Assembly: GCF_040712315.1 (NCBI RefSeq)
Contig: NC_134015.1
Span: forward strand, 10,002,945-10,066,944
Length of the DNA stretch: 64,000 nucleotides
Source of the DNA: Castanea sativa
Lineage: Eukaryota; Streptophyta; Magnoliopsida; Fagales; Fagaceae
Reading direction: 5' to 3'
A program made the position numbers and the translations under genes. This document shows, piece by piece, positions 1 to 11,862 of the stretch. The first letter of the stretch is position 1, and every line of letters starts with the position of its first letter. The notes beneath the pieces were generated by a model. The model made no database searches and was not told the origin of the DNA. It saw only the letters and a program-made list of their open reading frames with translations.

Positions 1-429
1 TTTTTTTTTTTTTGAGTTTCATTGTTTGTGAATATTAAGACATATTTAATTATGGGGGAAATTAATTGTTTTATTTTGTATTCTGTTATTTCAAAATAAG
101 ATGTGGCAAAAAAGAAGAAGAAGGAAAATGTCTCATCTTCCATTTATACATAAGTATTTGTATCTTTTTTTTTTAAAAGTATTTTATGTGTAAAATTTGG
201 AAATTTAATGTAAAAATAGGCTTTAAAGTTTAAAGTGAGAAGATTAGGTATAATCATCTCGAATAAAAGAATGTCTTCCTCTCCTTACAGATTTAGAGGA
301 TTTTTTTTTTTTTTGAGAAAAATGTAGCATCCAACAACAATTACAAAAGATATTATCTTGAATCGAAAAATGTCTTCCTTTCCTTATGGATTTAGAGGCT
401 TTTTAACAATAAACTATACTAGTCGCAAG
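1..429. other. AT-rich intergenic DNA, no gene seen
   Basis: No coding region is supported. There are poly-T tracts at 1-13 and about 300-314. Two imperfect direct copies of a block containing ATGTCTTCCT and ATTTAGAGG occur near 265-303 and 360-402, so this is degenerate repeat DNA. Confidence 0.6.
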
Positions 430-784
430 AAAAATGGGCAAATACCCCTAATTTACAAACCATGCAACAAAATAGGAGTATTTTGAAACTATATAACAAA
501 ATATCCTTATTTTTGAAACTCAATTTTAACAAAATCGAGTTACAGGTGAAACTTAACATTAGTAATTTCGAGTTCTATGCATATTTTGACAATTAATTTT
601 TTTTTTGAAAATTTAAGTGAAACTCAACATTTCTAATGTCGAGTTTCACTTAACTCAATTTTGAGAATATCGAGTTTTACACAAAACTCAATTTTAAAAT
701 CAGAGGTATTTTGCTAAATAGTTTCAAGATAGGAGCATTTTGCTGCATAGTTTGTAAATTAGGGAGCAAATGCCCATTTTCCCC
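430..784. repeat. Foldback (near-palindromic) element
   Basis: The two halves are inverted copies. The left end has AATGGGCAAATACCCCTAAT, and the right end read in reverse complement has AATGGGCATTTGCTCCCTAA. The match continues for about 150 bases per arm, including the internal AAACTCAA and TCGAGTTT motifs. There is no coding capacity. It looks like a MITE or foldback element whose transcript would form a long hairpin. I could not define a clear target-site duplication, so the exact ends are approximate. Confidence 0.75.
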
Positions 785-1345
785 GACTTGTATAATGTAT
801 GGGAAATAAACAACATTAAGAATATGTATTTATATTAAATAAGTATTGATGAATAAAAGTCAAATTAAAGAATGGGTAAGAGATGACCTAATTTAATTAG
901 AATTTGATTAGAGAAAAACATATATAATTTTCATTCTAAATTGTTTAGTATTGGGTTGCTACATCTACAAGGACAGAAGTTCAATTTTTTCTCTTTTTTT
1001 ATTTTTATTTTTATTTTATCAGAGAATTCTAAATTCTAATTGTAATTGACATGGTTTAGGAATATACTAGTGGGAAACCTGGAGTAGGAACAGATGAAAG
1101 TCAAGCACTAAGTAGCATTAAGATAGTTATAACTTATATGTACGAGTTTTTCTTGCAAATGCAAATTTCAGAGCAACTTTTAATCAAGTTCCAGAACAGA
1201 AAGGAACCACCAAACAAAAAATCATCAGCTATATAGCACAATATGATCAAATAAAACACAAATACTGTTGACAAGAACCACCTTGTATACATATAGCATT
1301 GACATAAAAGGTTGATCCTTCTTCATACCCATAAACTTGCCTGAA
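785..1345. other. Intergenic DNA and likely 3'UTR of the FAM32A-like gene
   Basis: No reading frame is supported. The part next to 1346 lies just downstream of the stop codon of the minus-strand FAM32A-like gene and probably includes its 3'UTR. The remainder is AT-rich with short T tracts near 990-1020. Confidence 0.4.
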
Positions 1346-3379
1346 TCATCCAGGACCAACTTTAGGAATGTCATAATGCTCACTCATGTTTGCAAGATAC
1401 TGGTTGAAATCCTGAATCCTGTCACGGTGAGATTTATTAGCTACCTTAGCCAATCTATGAACATCAATTTGATCCCTCTGTTCAATATATCGCTTTTCTG
1501 CAGGAGTGAGATGATCGTCACAATGAACAGTCTTCCCATCGCCACTCATTTTTTTGGCATCATCTACATCTTCCTCGTTAGGATCAGTGGATAGCTCTGC
1601 ACTTCCACCTGCACCAATTGATAAGAAAAATGAACGACAAATATACAGTCATGATGTTCAACAATTAGGACGGAATGTAGAAAAGATCTGGACCAAACAA
1701 AATGGTTATAGTGTTCAAACAATCTCTGGATTTTACAGCAGCCTCTGCTCCATTCTTTTCCCTCTTTGTCTTCTTTAGATAACATATATAATCCAATTCA
1801 TAGCAAATTTTAGTATTTTCAATCAAATCAAGTTAACAGTGAGAGTTTCCAGCTCTCAGAACAAGACAAGAACAACCTTTCTTGGAAATATATAGAAATC
1901 AAAATTGCAGCAAATTTCAAGTCTGCCATTTTGAAGACTTCAATGCAGCAATACCAAGTAGTTGACCACTACCATTACCATGTACACAGTACAAAGAAAG
2001 CTTGTTTCAGCACCAGAACCAGAGGTAGTAACTGAGCACATGGTTACCTATGGTTGTAGAGTTTAAAGCCTTGTAATCAAGGTCGTGACTAAGATTTACT
2101 GTAACTGGCTTTTTATCCAGCCCGTTAAAAATGAACACCACATTGGTCTAAATTATAGTTCCAATAATCTGGTTCCACATGCCACTAGATGAATAGAATG
2201 GGCCAATGCCACTTAGCAATAGAACTATATGCCCATGCTACAATATGACTGAATTTGTGGAACTATCTGTGCTAAAATGATACATTTAACAGTTCTCCCA
2301 TTCTATTATTAGCATAATTAGCATCAAATCCAATTACAGGAACTTCAGGTCACCAAACTCATTCTTCTAGTTATGCTAACAATTAACAAGGAACAAAGTG
2401 CATTTTATATAAATATTGGTCCAACAATAATCTATGCTAATAACATGCAGCAAAACCTATATGCACTATTCATATATAGCAAACTAGCAATTACTCATGT
2501 AAATCTACCAATCAAAAAATAAATTTACTCATGTAAATCTGTTTGCTTTTAATATTCAAACTATCACATTTACTTATTTTTACATTTGTAACTATTAATT
2601 ATTAAATTTGCTTTTAGGTACTTTTTTCCTACAAATTTTCCATCTTCATACAGGCATCACCCAGGGTTTCTAGTGTATTAAACAAGAAAGATTAGTGCAC
2701 CCCCACCACTACAAATAAATGGAATAGAGAGTTGAAGTCATAGACTATTCTCATGCAAATGGTAAGTATCAAATATAGAATCATGATCAAGGTCAGCATA
2801 TCATTGTTGTTGAACCAGGAGAAGTCTGTTCAACATTACCATAGTGAATCAAAAGCCTGGCACCTACAATTTCCAATGATTTTTTACACAATCATCAAAG
2901 GCAAAATGAATGGAATCCCACTCTCTTGCTACACATGCACCTAATGGGTCTTGAATCCACAACCTCACCCTCCACCTTGCTGTTAGAAGGGAAGGAAGTG
3001 GTAATTGAGCCAGAGCTTATTCTCAAAAGGAATCCCAGTCTCTAAATAAAATATTTTCTCAATTTGTCATTACTTGTCTTAAGCACAGAAACACATTTAG
3101 AGTGAATTAAAGACAATAATGGAAAGTTAATATCTTAATAACTATGACAATAGGTACATGCAATAAGACTGAAATGAGTTAAAGAGCTTCATTAAACGAT
3201 TCCATGCCTTAATTGGAGATGAATAACCAACCTGCTGGAAGTTCATTTTCTGTAACCTCTGAAATTTGATCCTGACGTTTCTTATTTTTCTTTTTCTTCT
3301 TCACCCCACCAGCCTTGACATCCAGGGCTTTTCCCTTAAGCTTCAGCTTACCCCCAACAACATTCTCATAACCTGACAT
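1346..3379 (-). CDS. FAM32A-like protein (two coding exons)
   Basis: Coding exons are 3232-3379 and 1346-1608, giving 136 residues. The start is the ATG at 3379, just after an intron acceptor (TTGACAG). Exon 1 encodes the MSGYENVVGGKLKLKGKALD start followed by a lysine-rich stretch (KKKKKNKK), typical of the small nuclear FAM32A family. The donor is CCAGCAG|GTTGGT and the acceptor TGGTGCAG|GTGGAAG, joined in phase 1. Exon 2 gives an acidic linker and the conserved C-terminus containing LTPAEKRYIEQRD, and ends IPKVGPG. Human FAM32A is about 112 residues; plant relatives are slightly longer. The animal protein is linked to the spliceosome and to cell-growth control; the plant role is less clear. 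No truncation or missing conserved segment is seen. Confidence 0.88.
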
Positions 3380-4264
3380 CTTCCCTGTCAAGAAATTTAA
3401 GAGCATAAAAAGTCATGTCATGGATTTAAAACTTGAAAATGTAATAAATGTGTACATATTTGAAAAAGATGAGGGTAAAAAATGTAAGTTCAGTGCAGAA
3501 AGTTAGAACCAACCAGATCAAAGGCCATAAACAGTCCCAACTACTTAAGAATCAACTAAGACTATTTGTATTGTGTCAAATTTTGTAAACACAATCCTCA
3601 ATTTCACAATATAACCTATTATAATGCTGCTTACTACAGAACATAAAATAATTACAGTAGGCTTACACACACACACACACGGATATTGCTTTTCTTATAC
3701 TCTACTTGAATATGGGTAAAAGATCCATTTAAATGCGTCATCCAAGGAAAAGCAAATTCTTTTCATTCAAAAATATTTTTTTTTCCTCATAATGAGATAT
3801 TACACCAGATCACATTCAAATAAATTGATCATTTTAAAAGCACAAAATCAGTTATCTCCCAATTGCCTTCCCTTGAAGAAGACAAGCAACTACAACAAAG
3901 AGAACAACTCACAGGAGAAAAATTTAAGCTTAAAAAGAAAGCTTTGATTGGGTTTTCACTTAGCATAACTAATTTGTAACTTAAATATTCTACTATATTT
4001 GAATAGCAGTGAAATGTAGTATCAAGCATCCTGCTCCTACAATGTTATATCACAACAAAGTTAATAAGTTATTATAAACAAATTACAAGACTCTAACCCT
4101 CGCTCGCCCCAAGCTCAATTGTAAAGATATGTACTTCATCCCATCTCTCATAAACTTATTGTAAAAACCAAACAACAATAATCTGCTACATACATTTGGT
4201 AATTGATAATCCCAAACTCAAACACATATATATTTGATAATTCAATTGTTGCAACAAGTGAAGA

Positions 4265-4340
4265 GTGGGGGGGGGGGGGGGGGGATTTGAAGCCCAGTTC
4301 TCCTCATAAAGGAGATCAGGCAATGCTATTGAGCTATACA
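4265..4340 (-). repeat. tRNA-derived SINE fragment with poly-C end
   Basis: Read on the minus strand there is an A-box-like TATAGCTCAATAGC, then about 30 bases on a B-box-like GGGCTTCAAATCC, running into a C homopolymer (about 18 G on the plus strand at 4267-4284). The order and spacing match a tRNA-derived SINE head. No tail or target duplication was identified. Confidence 0.45.
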
Positions 4341-4379
4341 CACACGCATATATATATATATAATTTCCATAGAAAAATA

Positions 4380-4604
4380 CACACCCAGTTGAATGAAATA
4401 CTCAAAAAACTACATATAAGTGTTAATTTACATAGATAAATTAAAAACCCAGATGAAAGAAATACTCAAAAACTGTAATATGTGTTAATTTACATAGATA
4501 CATAAAAACCCAGATGAAAGAAATACTCAAAAACTCTGTAATATGTGTGAATTTACATAGATACATAAAAACCCAGATGAAAGACACACTCAAAAACTGT
4601 AATA
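4380..4604. repeat. Minisatellite, about 62-64 bp unit, 3.5 copies
   Basis: The unit contains AAAACCCAGATGAAAGAAAT, ACTCAAAAACTGTAATATG and TTAATTTACATAGATA. It repeats from about 4380, 4444 and 4506, with a partial copy from 4570 to about 4602. The first copy is the most diverged. It lies inside the inferred 5'UTR intron of the FAM32A-like gene. Confidence 0.8.
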
Positions 4605-4756
4605 TCGAGCTTCATAGTCAATAACAAACCAAAGTAGCCACAATGTCAAAACCTTTGTTTGAAACAAAAACACACCCATAAAAAGAATAACAGTGAGCGA
4701 GAATAAACATAAATAGAATGAAAAATTAGAGTATGAAACTCCCAAAATCTTTGTAC

Positions 4757-4850
4757 CTTTAAAACACACAACCTGCCACTAACTAGTCTTGCTTGCCTCG
4801 CTCGCTTGCGAATCCAAGATTCGGTCTTTGGGTTTGGTTGGATTCGTTTT
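4757..4850 (-). promoter_or_regulatory. Probable 5'UTR exon and promoter-proximal region of FAM32A-like gene
   Basis: A locally GC-richer block (GCTCGCTTGCG and similar) precedes a good donor, AAAG|GTACAAAG, facing the acceptor before the ATG. Plant housekeeping genes often have such a leading noncoding exon. The transcription start is not defined; 4850 is a guess from the composition change. Confidence 0.4.
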
Positions 4851-5774
4851 CTAAATAGGAAGGGAAACTTGTAGATCGGGTCAAGTTTATCCGACCGGGA
4901 CTTGGAGCTTTTTTATTTTGAGTCCGACTCTAATTCTGAGTAAATAAGTTCTGTTAATTAATTAATTAATTAATTAATTAATATTATTATTTGATAAATT
5001 TTTATTATTTTTATTTGATAAGGAGCACAGTGAATTTGGTTTGGAAAACCTCTCATATTATATATATAAATTTAGGGAAAAATAATAATGGAGAATTGAT
5101 GATAGATTTTTAAAAAAAAATTGTAATATAAATTACTTTATATGAATTTAACAACACACGATAGATTTGAGTTTTGAGGATTTTGCTGTAACATAAATAT
5201 TTGTGAAATTATGGATTTAAAATAAAATTTTATACATGATCATTACAAGTCAACATATATAATAAAGGATTTTTGTTAATGAATGTCCTAAGGGAGTGGT
5301 TAAGATGCAATTTATATTTTATTAAATTTTTAAATATTTTTCAAAAATAAATTTAAATTATACATATACATCCAAAAAAAAAACACACACACACAATGAC
5401 AATGAATTTGTGTGTATAAGCCAATAAATTATTAACAAGTGTATTTTCTTTTTCGAAAAATGTGTATTACTACTCATTATTGGCGCAATTACGACTTCTA
5501 AGCCTAACTTAATTTGGTGCAACTATTTAGTGCATCACTGACTTCTAAGTCCAATTTTTATTATATAATATAGTATATGATATAATATGTATAGATTTTT
5601 TTAATTTTTTTTAAAATGATATTTTTATTTAATAAAAAAAAAGGTGTGATACTACAAAATAATAAGAAAAGTAAATAATTTATTAAAAAAAAATTGTCTA
5701 TTAAAAGAAGGTGTGATACCACAAAAAATTGTTTATTAAATAATTTTAGGGACTTTCTCATGCACAATTTTTTC
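4851..5774. other. AT-rich intergenic DNA, no gene seen
   Basis: Contains an (ATTA)n run near 4957-4980 and AT-rich low-complexity stretches. No open frame resembles a protein family. Confidence 0.5.
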
Positions 5775-6012
5775 AACAATCATGGGACATTATGGGCTTA
5801 GATCTAGCTAAATTTATCAAAACCATTTTTATTACTGCTACAATTAATCTGGTCTTAATTCCAAAAGTTAACCCAGAAACTGTGCACCAACTGCGTCCTG
5901 TTAGCCTGTGCAATCCGCTGTACTAATTGCTCTAAAAAATTCTTGTTTTGCATCTAAGAAAATTTCTTCCAATAATTGTCCAAGAAACGATTCATCTTAG
6001 TTAGAGTAAACA
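5775..6012 (+). pseudogene. LINE reverse transcriptase fragment (N-terminal part)
   Basis: The frame around 5800-5925 reads INLVLIPKVNPETVHQLRPV followed by SLCNPLY. This matches the plant non-LTR reverse transcriptase block LIPKV..PE....RPISLCN. Stop codons follow, so it is dead. The continuation of the same domain resumes near 6637, after an insertion. Confidence 0.75.
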
Positions 6013-6039
6013 TGGACAAAATGTGGCCGAATACTATTC

Positions 6040-6636
6040 TCTTAGAATGAGCATAGGCACATCTACAACAAAGACAGTTGCACCCTTGTCACAAATGGCA
6101 CCCACCACCCCACGTATATACTAAGCTCAACGGTGCAGCCGTTGCAAACCACAGCTATGCTCTAGCAGTGATAGCCAGGGATGAACAAGGCCAAGTTATT
6201 AAAGTATGGGCCAGAATTCTGCCTCATTGCTCCCCCATCCAAGCCGAAGCTCACTCCATCCTTTGGGCAGTCCAACTCGTTCAAGCTGAAAAATTGAGTC
6301 ATGTCATTTTTGAAGGTGACGCAAAAAAACTGCTTTGATCCACTCTCCTCCACCCTATACACTCCTGACTGGACCATTAGCAATATCATCAGCAACATCT
6401 TAAGTTTTAAAGAGGCTTCTATTAGCTGTAGTTTTTGTTGGGTCAAAAGAGTTTGTAACAACGCTGCTCATACAACTGCCAAACTCTCCCTTAATTCTCT
6501 GGGAGTCCTTTTGTTCTTTTGTTTCTATAAACTCAGACTTCCATTGGTCTTAAGGACCGCCTGTGAGGTTGATTGTAGTGCTATGTAGTTTGCCTTTCTT
6601 TGAATAATATTGAAGATTATCAACAAAAAAAAAAAG
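6040..6636 (+). mobile_element. 5'-truncated LINE 3' end: RNase H domain plus poly-A
   Basis: The frame from 6078 encodes a LINE-type RNase H segment: W.PPP at the start, KLNGAAVANHSYALAVIARD, QGQVIKVWAR, then IQAEAHSILWAVQL. It keeps the E of AEA and the D of FEGD. A frameshift near 6320 moves the rest into another frame. The fragment ends in a poly-A run at about 6625-6635. It interrupts an older LINE reverse transcriptase, so it is a nested, 5'-truncated insertion. The left junction is approximate. Confidence 0.7.
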
Positions 6637-7400
6637 GACAAAAGGGCCTCATAGCTGCCAAAATTGACTTAGAAAAAGTTTACAATGACCTTGAGTGGCC
6701 CTTCATAAAATATACCTTACAATTCTTCCAAATACCACAACAAACTATTGATCTTATCATGGCTTCTCTAACCTCTTCCTCCATCTCGGTGTTACGGAAT
6801 GGTAAAGCTAGCTCTCCCTTCACAACTTTAAGAGGAGTTTGTCACGATGACCCATTATCACCCTACCTATTTATTCTTGAGCAACGTCTATTACATACTA
6901 TCACGTTACACACAATGTTATGTAAATAGCTTGTGTATTAGGAAAATATTTAGGTCTACCCCTCATCACTTCCAGGAAACTTGGTACCTCATTCATCCCT
7001 TTAGTAGACTGTATAACCGCTTGAATTCGGGTATTACAGACTCTTATCCATGGCCGGTAGACTAACACTCATCAAATTAGTTCTTTTGCCAAAGCTAAAC
7101 TACCACATGCAAACCACCTTAATTCCTGCCAATGTAGTGGACCGCATTGCAACAAGTCCTTACAAATTATTTTTGGGGAGACACTGAGCTTCAAAAACAC
7201 ATTCATCTCATCTCCTGGGAAACTATCACCAGATCAAAGCAACAGGGAGAAATCACCATGGATGTGACTGCTTTATGTTTACATAAGCATGAGTTAGTTT
7301 TTAGATACATCAACAGCATACAAAGTTGTCATTACTGGCCGTCTTATTCAGTGGCTCCAATCTTTGTCCAAGTTATACTATCTAACCTCCAGCATTAAAT
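6637..7400 (+). pseudogene. LINE reverse transcriptase fragment (C-terminal part)
   Basis: Directly after the poly-A, the frame reads KGLIAAKIDLEKVYNDLEWP, the plant LINE block usually seen as KIDLEKAYDRLEW. Then come VLRNGKASSPFTTLRGVCHD and DPLSPYLFIL (usually RG.RQGDPLSPYLF). After frame breaks come PKLNYHMQTTLIP and FWGDTELQKHIHLISW, the zinc-binding RT tail. The YADD-type segment is missing or deleted. The same tail recurs at 13000-13400 and, more diverged, at 39415-39560, always downstream of an AMI1 copy. Confidence 0.78.
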
Positions 7401-7723
7401 TATAAACTGGGTTAAGTAATTGTTCCAAACCTAAATCTATTATCAAAAAGTATATCTAGTGCAAAATTCCTTGATTGTCTCAAACTGAAGATAATCTGGA
7501 GAAAGTTCTGGCTATGAAGTTTAATCCATTGAGTTGGAAATAGCACAATATATTGATGATGATCAAGTAGTTATTAGTTACATTTCAAAGTTACTTGGAG
7601 AATTAAAATGTTTTGGGATTAAATGGCCTGTGTGGCACAAAAGAGCAAGCAGAAAACCCTATCCCAGTTTTATATTTTTGAGTAGGATCTAACACTTACA
7701 ATAAAACATTAGGGAGAGAGAAT
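7401..7723. other. Downstream flank of AMI1 copy 1
   Basis: No gene is seen. The stretch is nearly identical to 14279-14554, so it belongs to the duplicated AMI1 unit. It probably contains the 3'UTR of copy 1. At 7449-7456 lies the unoccupied version of the hAT-like insertion site filled in unit 2. Confidence 0.5.
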
Positions 7724-7980
7724 TCAGTAACCCTTTTTCTCAGCAATGCCAACCTCTTCTTGGATATTTTTGTACAGAGACTCAACAAGATTAAGCAGGA
7801 ACCCATCTGAACCATGTTTTGCCAACAAGGAAATTGCCACAGGAAGATTATCATAGAGCCCTAGTGGAATACTCACCTGTAGATATGCAGAAACAAACTT
7901 ATGCGGTTTTTCAAAGGTTTTAAAACAAACAAGGAAAAGTAAGAACGTCATGCCTCACAACACACACACACGTGTGTGTG

Positions 7981-8024
<44 letters not shown>

Positions 8025-8455
8025 ACTTGGCAGAATCCGGATACTCCAGCAATTGATAGCAAGCTAAAAGCCTTGGCACGAAAAGCTTCTAATGGAATTG
8101 GATCACATTGTAGTTTTGGTGGAGGCCCTGGAACTGTGGGAATTGCCAGGACACCACAATCCTGAAAAATCGTCATCCAGAAGAGTAACTCAAGCTAGTG
8201 GAAAGTTGAATTCATTTATCAGAGATGATACCACTTTCTTTTGCTGCTATAGGTTGTTTGTGAGAGAAAAAGAAAAGAGATGCAGATATGGTGCTCTATA
8301 CTTCCTAAAATTTACTCAATTTTGAAATGCAAACATATCATAACTTTATGCAACTTTCACTATCCTCACCACTTTTCAAAAATTTGAAACTCCAGTTAGT
8401 ACTTGTAGAAAGATTATGACTAAAACCGCAATGGAAAACACCATATATCTATATC

Positions 8456-8486
<31 letters not shown>

Positions 8487-11400
8487 TTAATTTTTAAAAA
8501 GAAATATATGCAATTTGTTTAAAACAATCTGTAATTCTTGAAGAAAATAATTTCACTTTCACTTTGGGATGCATTTCCAAGAAATAGGCCTGATATACCA
8601 TCTTGTTTTTGTCAATAGCATGAAAACACTTTCCATTTTTTCTTTTTCAAATTGTGTTTCACACATAAATAAATTGAAGCTAAATAGACTGAACTGCAAT
8701 CACATCACTCCTACTTCTAAAATTTGAATTAGAAAGAATTTGATTGAGATGTGTTTATAAGACAAAAAGAACAAATGTTTGCATGTAGAACTTAATTTTT
8801 AATGCATAAAAATTATCTTTGACTTTTTAGTGCCTCTTTTGCCTCAAGGGTGTTTCTCTTTATGGAAGATGAGGGTGTGTCCTATAGAGGCATACCTGCA
8901 TGCATACAAGCACATATTGTCATCTCGTAGACACATCCATGATCACATATTAAGCTCCAAACTTATTTTTAAAAAAATAATTGTGGGATTATGGGATTTC
9001 CATGTAGATGATCCTAGTTTTGTTGAAGCATTCAGCAGCATAGAAAGAGAGAGTACCCCAAGAAGAGCATTAAGAGCAGCACGTAGTTCAGTCTTTACAG
9101 AGTGACAGACATCCACATTTTCATCTGTTGTCCTAATGGCTTCCCATACCCTTTCTGATATTCCAGGACCCAAATCAGGTTTGACAGTACTGACCCATTC
9201 ACCATGGTTTTTCTTGAATTCATACCTATGCTTTGCAAAATTAGCAAGTTCAGGAGCCAATGTTTATATAAGAACAGTATTTTCATCTAGAAAGATCCAC
9301 ACCAATATCACAGTTATCATTCAAATCGTTTGAATCAATTGAGATAGTGACAATCAGCACCTTTGAAGCAGCCGCATGGCACTTGAAAGGGCTGCCAAAG
9401 ATGGTATATTGTACTCTTGATCTGCATTTTCCTTAGTCATAAATTGTTTTAAACTTGGAACATTTTCCTTGACATAGTCCCCAAGGATTGCATGCTTTAC
9501 AAGATCACCTGCATTATTTGTGAAAAGCATGATGCGATATCTCATTCAGTGAAAAAAAATACTTGTGCAAACATGGATGTGTTTCGAAACAGAAAAACAA
9601 TGAAATATTACTACATGGCATAAAATTGATAAAGATCTAAGCTTTCTCTCTGTCTCTTTGTAGCATTTGAGAGGTCTCATTCGCCACATGACTAAGGAGA
9701 CACTCTAGTTAATTACCATCTTTTCAGGGTGATACTGCATAAATCCACTCTAGACGGTGCTTTTGTATTTAAAATTCTAAGGAAACTAGATTGGATTATA
9801 TGATGTATGAACTCATCCCACATATAGAACTATACAAACAACAAATTTATATGGTCTATGCACTAACCTCCAAAGAGCTTGCTCACTGATTTAAAAAGTG
9901 GTTCAGTAACACGATCACTTGGAATGGCTGAAAGCTGGAAACAATCTTCAGCAATAATTATCTGAGAGGGGTTGACAGGATCCACATCAGGTAATTGCAG
10001 TAGTACTCGTCCAACTCTGTTCAAAATCACAGGATCCCTAGCAAACCATCCTGGATGAGAAATTGGTGTTAAAAAAAAGTGTATGCCATTAAAAGGACCA
10101 AATAGATGAGGAATCACTAATCACACTATCAAACAAAATAGCAGCAATTTTGGTCATTAGACATTGAGGAAAAACTCAAAAAACAGAAGTTTCTTGTTGC
10201 ATCATTGTCTAAACCAATGTACCAATGTCAACAATATCATCACCACATGGCCATAACTTTCAGGTGCAGAGTTGAATTTGTTTTAGATATACAGAATATT
10301 AAGTTTAAAAATTTCAAATCAAGCCATCAAATGGTCAGTTCCTTACCCATGCTATCAAAACTCTGTGCCATAGGAATAACTCCAGTTGTAGAAACGACGT
10401 CATGTGAAGGCCGAAAACCAAGAATTCCACAGTATGATGCAGGTACTCTTACACTTCCTCCAGTGTCAGTTCCTACGACAGAAAGTACTTTTTGTTTAAA
10501 TTTATTGAGGAAAATCCAAGAAACATAAAAATTGTCCACGAAAGAAACTCGCCTAAGGCAAAATCAACAAGCTTTGCGCCTACAGCAACAGCAGATCCAC
10601 TGGAAGATCCTCCGGGTACCCGATCAGGAGCACATGGATTTCTAGGTGTGCCATAATGTATATTTTCTCCATTTATACTGTGAAAAATATGCTGTCCTTC
10701 ATTGATATGCCCAACAACTATGATGTGAATATCAAAGGGCCTTTTTTTTTTCAAGATGAATAACTAAGTGAGGCCTCAACTATTTAGTAAGCAATTAGAA
10801 ACTGGGCAGACATGTATTTTTTCAGTATCATATTTCATGTTCCATGTGAAAAAATTTGTTTAGACTATATGTTATACATAGAGACATGATGATAATCTTG
10901 AATTGAATTGTTATCAATTCCTAAAAAAAAAAAGTTAAAAGATGGTAATCAAGTTATTGATATTTTCAATACTAACCCGTATGCCATTTCATCCATGACA
11001 GTTTTTCCAATACATGTAGCACCTGCCCTTAAGACTGCCAAAACGGCTGGGGCGGTCGACGTGGCGGCCGGATGATTCCTTGCCCAGTCAGGATTTCCAA
11101 ACCCAGTCACATATCCATCAACATCATATCTGTTTCCAAATAATAAACTTAAAAGACAAATCAAATACACACACAATCTGCAGACCAACACATTAAAAAA
11201 AAAAAAACCCAATTGCTGATATTGTTATCCCAACACACACGCACACAAAATCACAAACAATAGATGACATTGATGCAGAAGCTTGCACACACAATTGAAG
11301 AATATAGATACACAAACTTCAAACTTCAAACTTCAAAAGAGCATGGCTTAAACCCAATAGTTAAAACTCATAAAAGACTATCTCACTCTGAATTTTACTG

Positions 11401-11668
11401 CAAATGATTTTCATCAAAATAAAAAATTGGAGAAAACCCAGTAGCTAAAAGCAAAAGAAAACAAGTACGAAAGCTTTGAATTTTTGGAGGACAAAGATGA
11501 TTGACAAATAGTATAACTAAAAACTAATAAAAGTGAAAGAGTGTATATTAGGACTGACATGTCTTTAACGGCAAAGGTGAGTGCACTCAAAGGAAGCTCA
11601 TGGGCTGATGGGCCTGGTTGTAGAACGAACTTCTCCATGAATGCACCATAGTCTGAATCTTTTGCCAT
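7724..11668 (-). CDS. AMI1: AMI1-type amidase (indole-3-acetamide hydrolase), copy 1
   Basis: Nine exons join in frame to 433 residues: 11559-11668, 10977-11129, 10553-10677, 10347-10472, 9868-10050, 9361-9508, 9057-9225, 8027-8161 and 7724-7876. Arabidopsis AMI1 is about 425. Amidase-signature residues are present: Lys35 (FAVKD), Ser112 in GGSSSGS and Ser136 in DTGGSVRVP. They match the K-S-S triad of AMI1, which hydrolyses indole-3-acetamide to IAA in the cytosol. All splice sites are GT-AG except intron 3, which starts GCGAGT. Intron 8 begins GTTCTCTC and runs into a CT microsatellite. An in-frame upstream ATG would add 12 residues encoded by the GA-rich leader; I chose MAKDSD because copy 2 supports it. 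No stops or frameshifts were found. Function is inferred from family membership. Confidence 0.9.
7964..8026. repeat. Compound microsatellite (CA)n(GT)n(TA)n(GA)n
   Basis: Four dinucleotide runs follow one another in intron 8 of AMI1 copy 1. The GA run ends at the intron's first bases, so on the gene strand the donor GT is followed at once by CT repeats. Copy 2 has a long pure GA run here (14781-14816) and copy 3 a short interrupted one (about 40052-40070). Confidence 0.9.
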
Positions 11669-11862
11669 GTCTGAGTTCTCTCTCTGTCTCTGTCTCTCTC
11701 TCATCTTTTTAAAGTGGAAAATGTTGCTAAGTAATTATAATGGAGTAGAATTTTTTATGTTAACTTATAATATAAAATTAAAAGGGTAAAATATAGTAAG
11801 CATTGTGAGGTTTGGACTAATGTGGTCCAAAACTGATTAATTTAGTTCCTAAACTCTACTTA

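Larger units (their letters stand above)
3380..4756 (-). other. Likely 5'UTR intron of the FAM32A-like gene
   Basis: The acceptor CTTGACAG lies five bases before the FAM32A ATG, which implies an upstream noncoding exon. A fitting donor, TTTTAAAG|GTACAAAG, occurs at 4757/4756. The intron holds a (CA)n run near 3667-3681, a poly-G tract, a SINE-like fragment and a minisatellite. The exon boundaries upstream are inferred. Confidence 0.45.

Noticed and set aside
4203..4439. 78-codon frame including poly-Gly
   Set aside because: Produced by the G homopolymer and CA/TA repeats of the SINE and minisatellite region.
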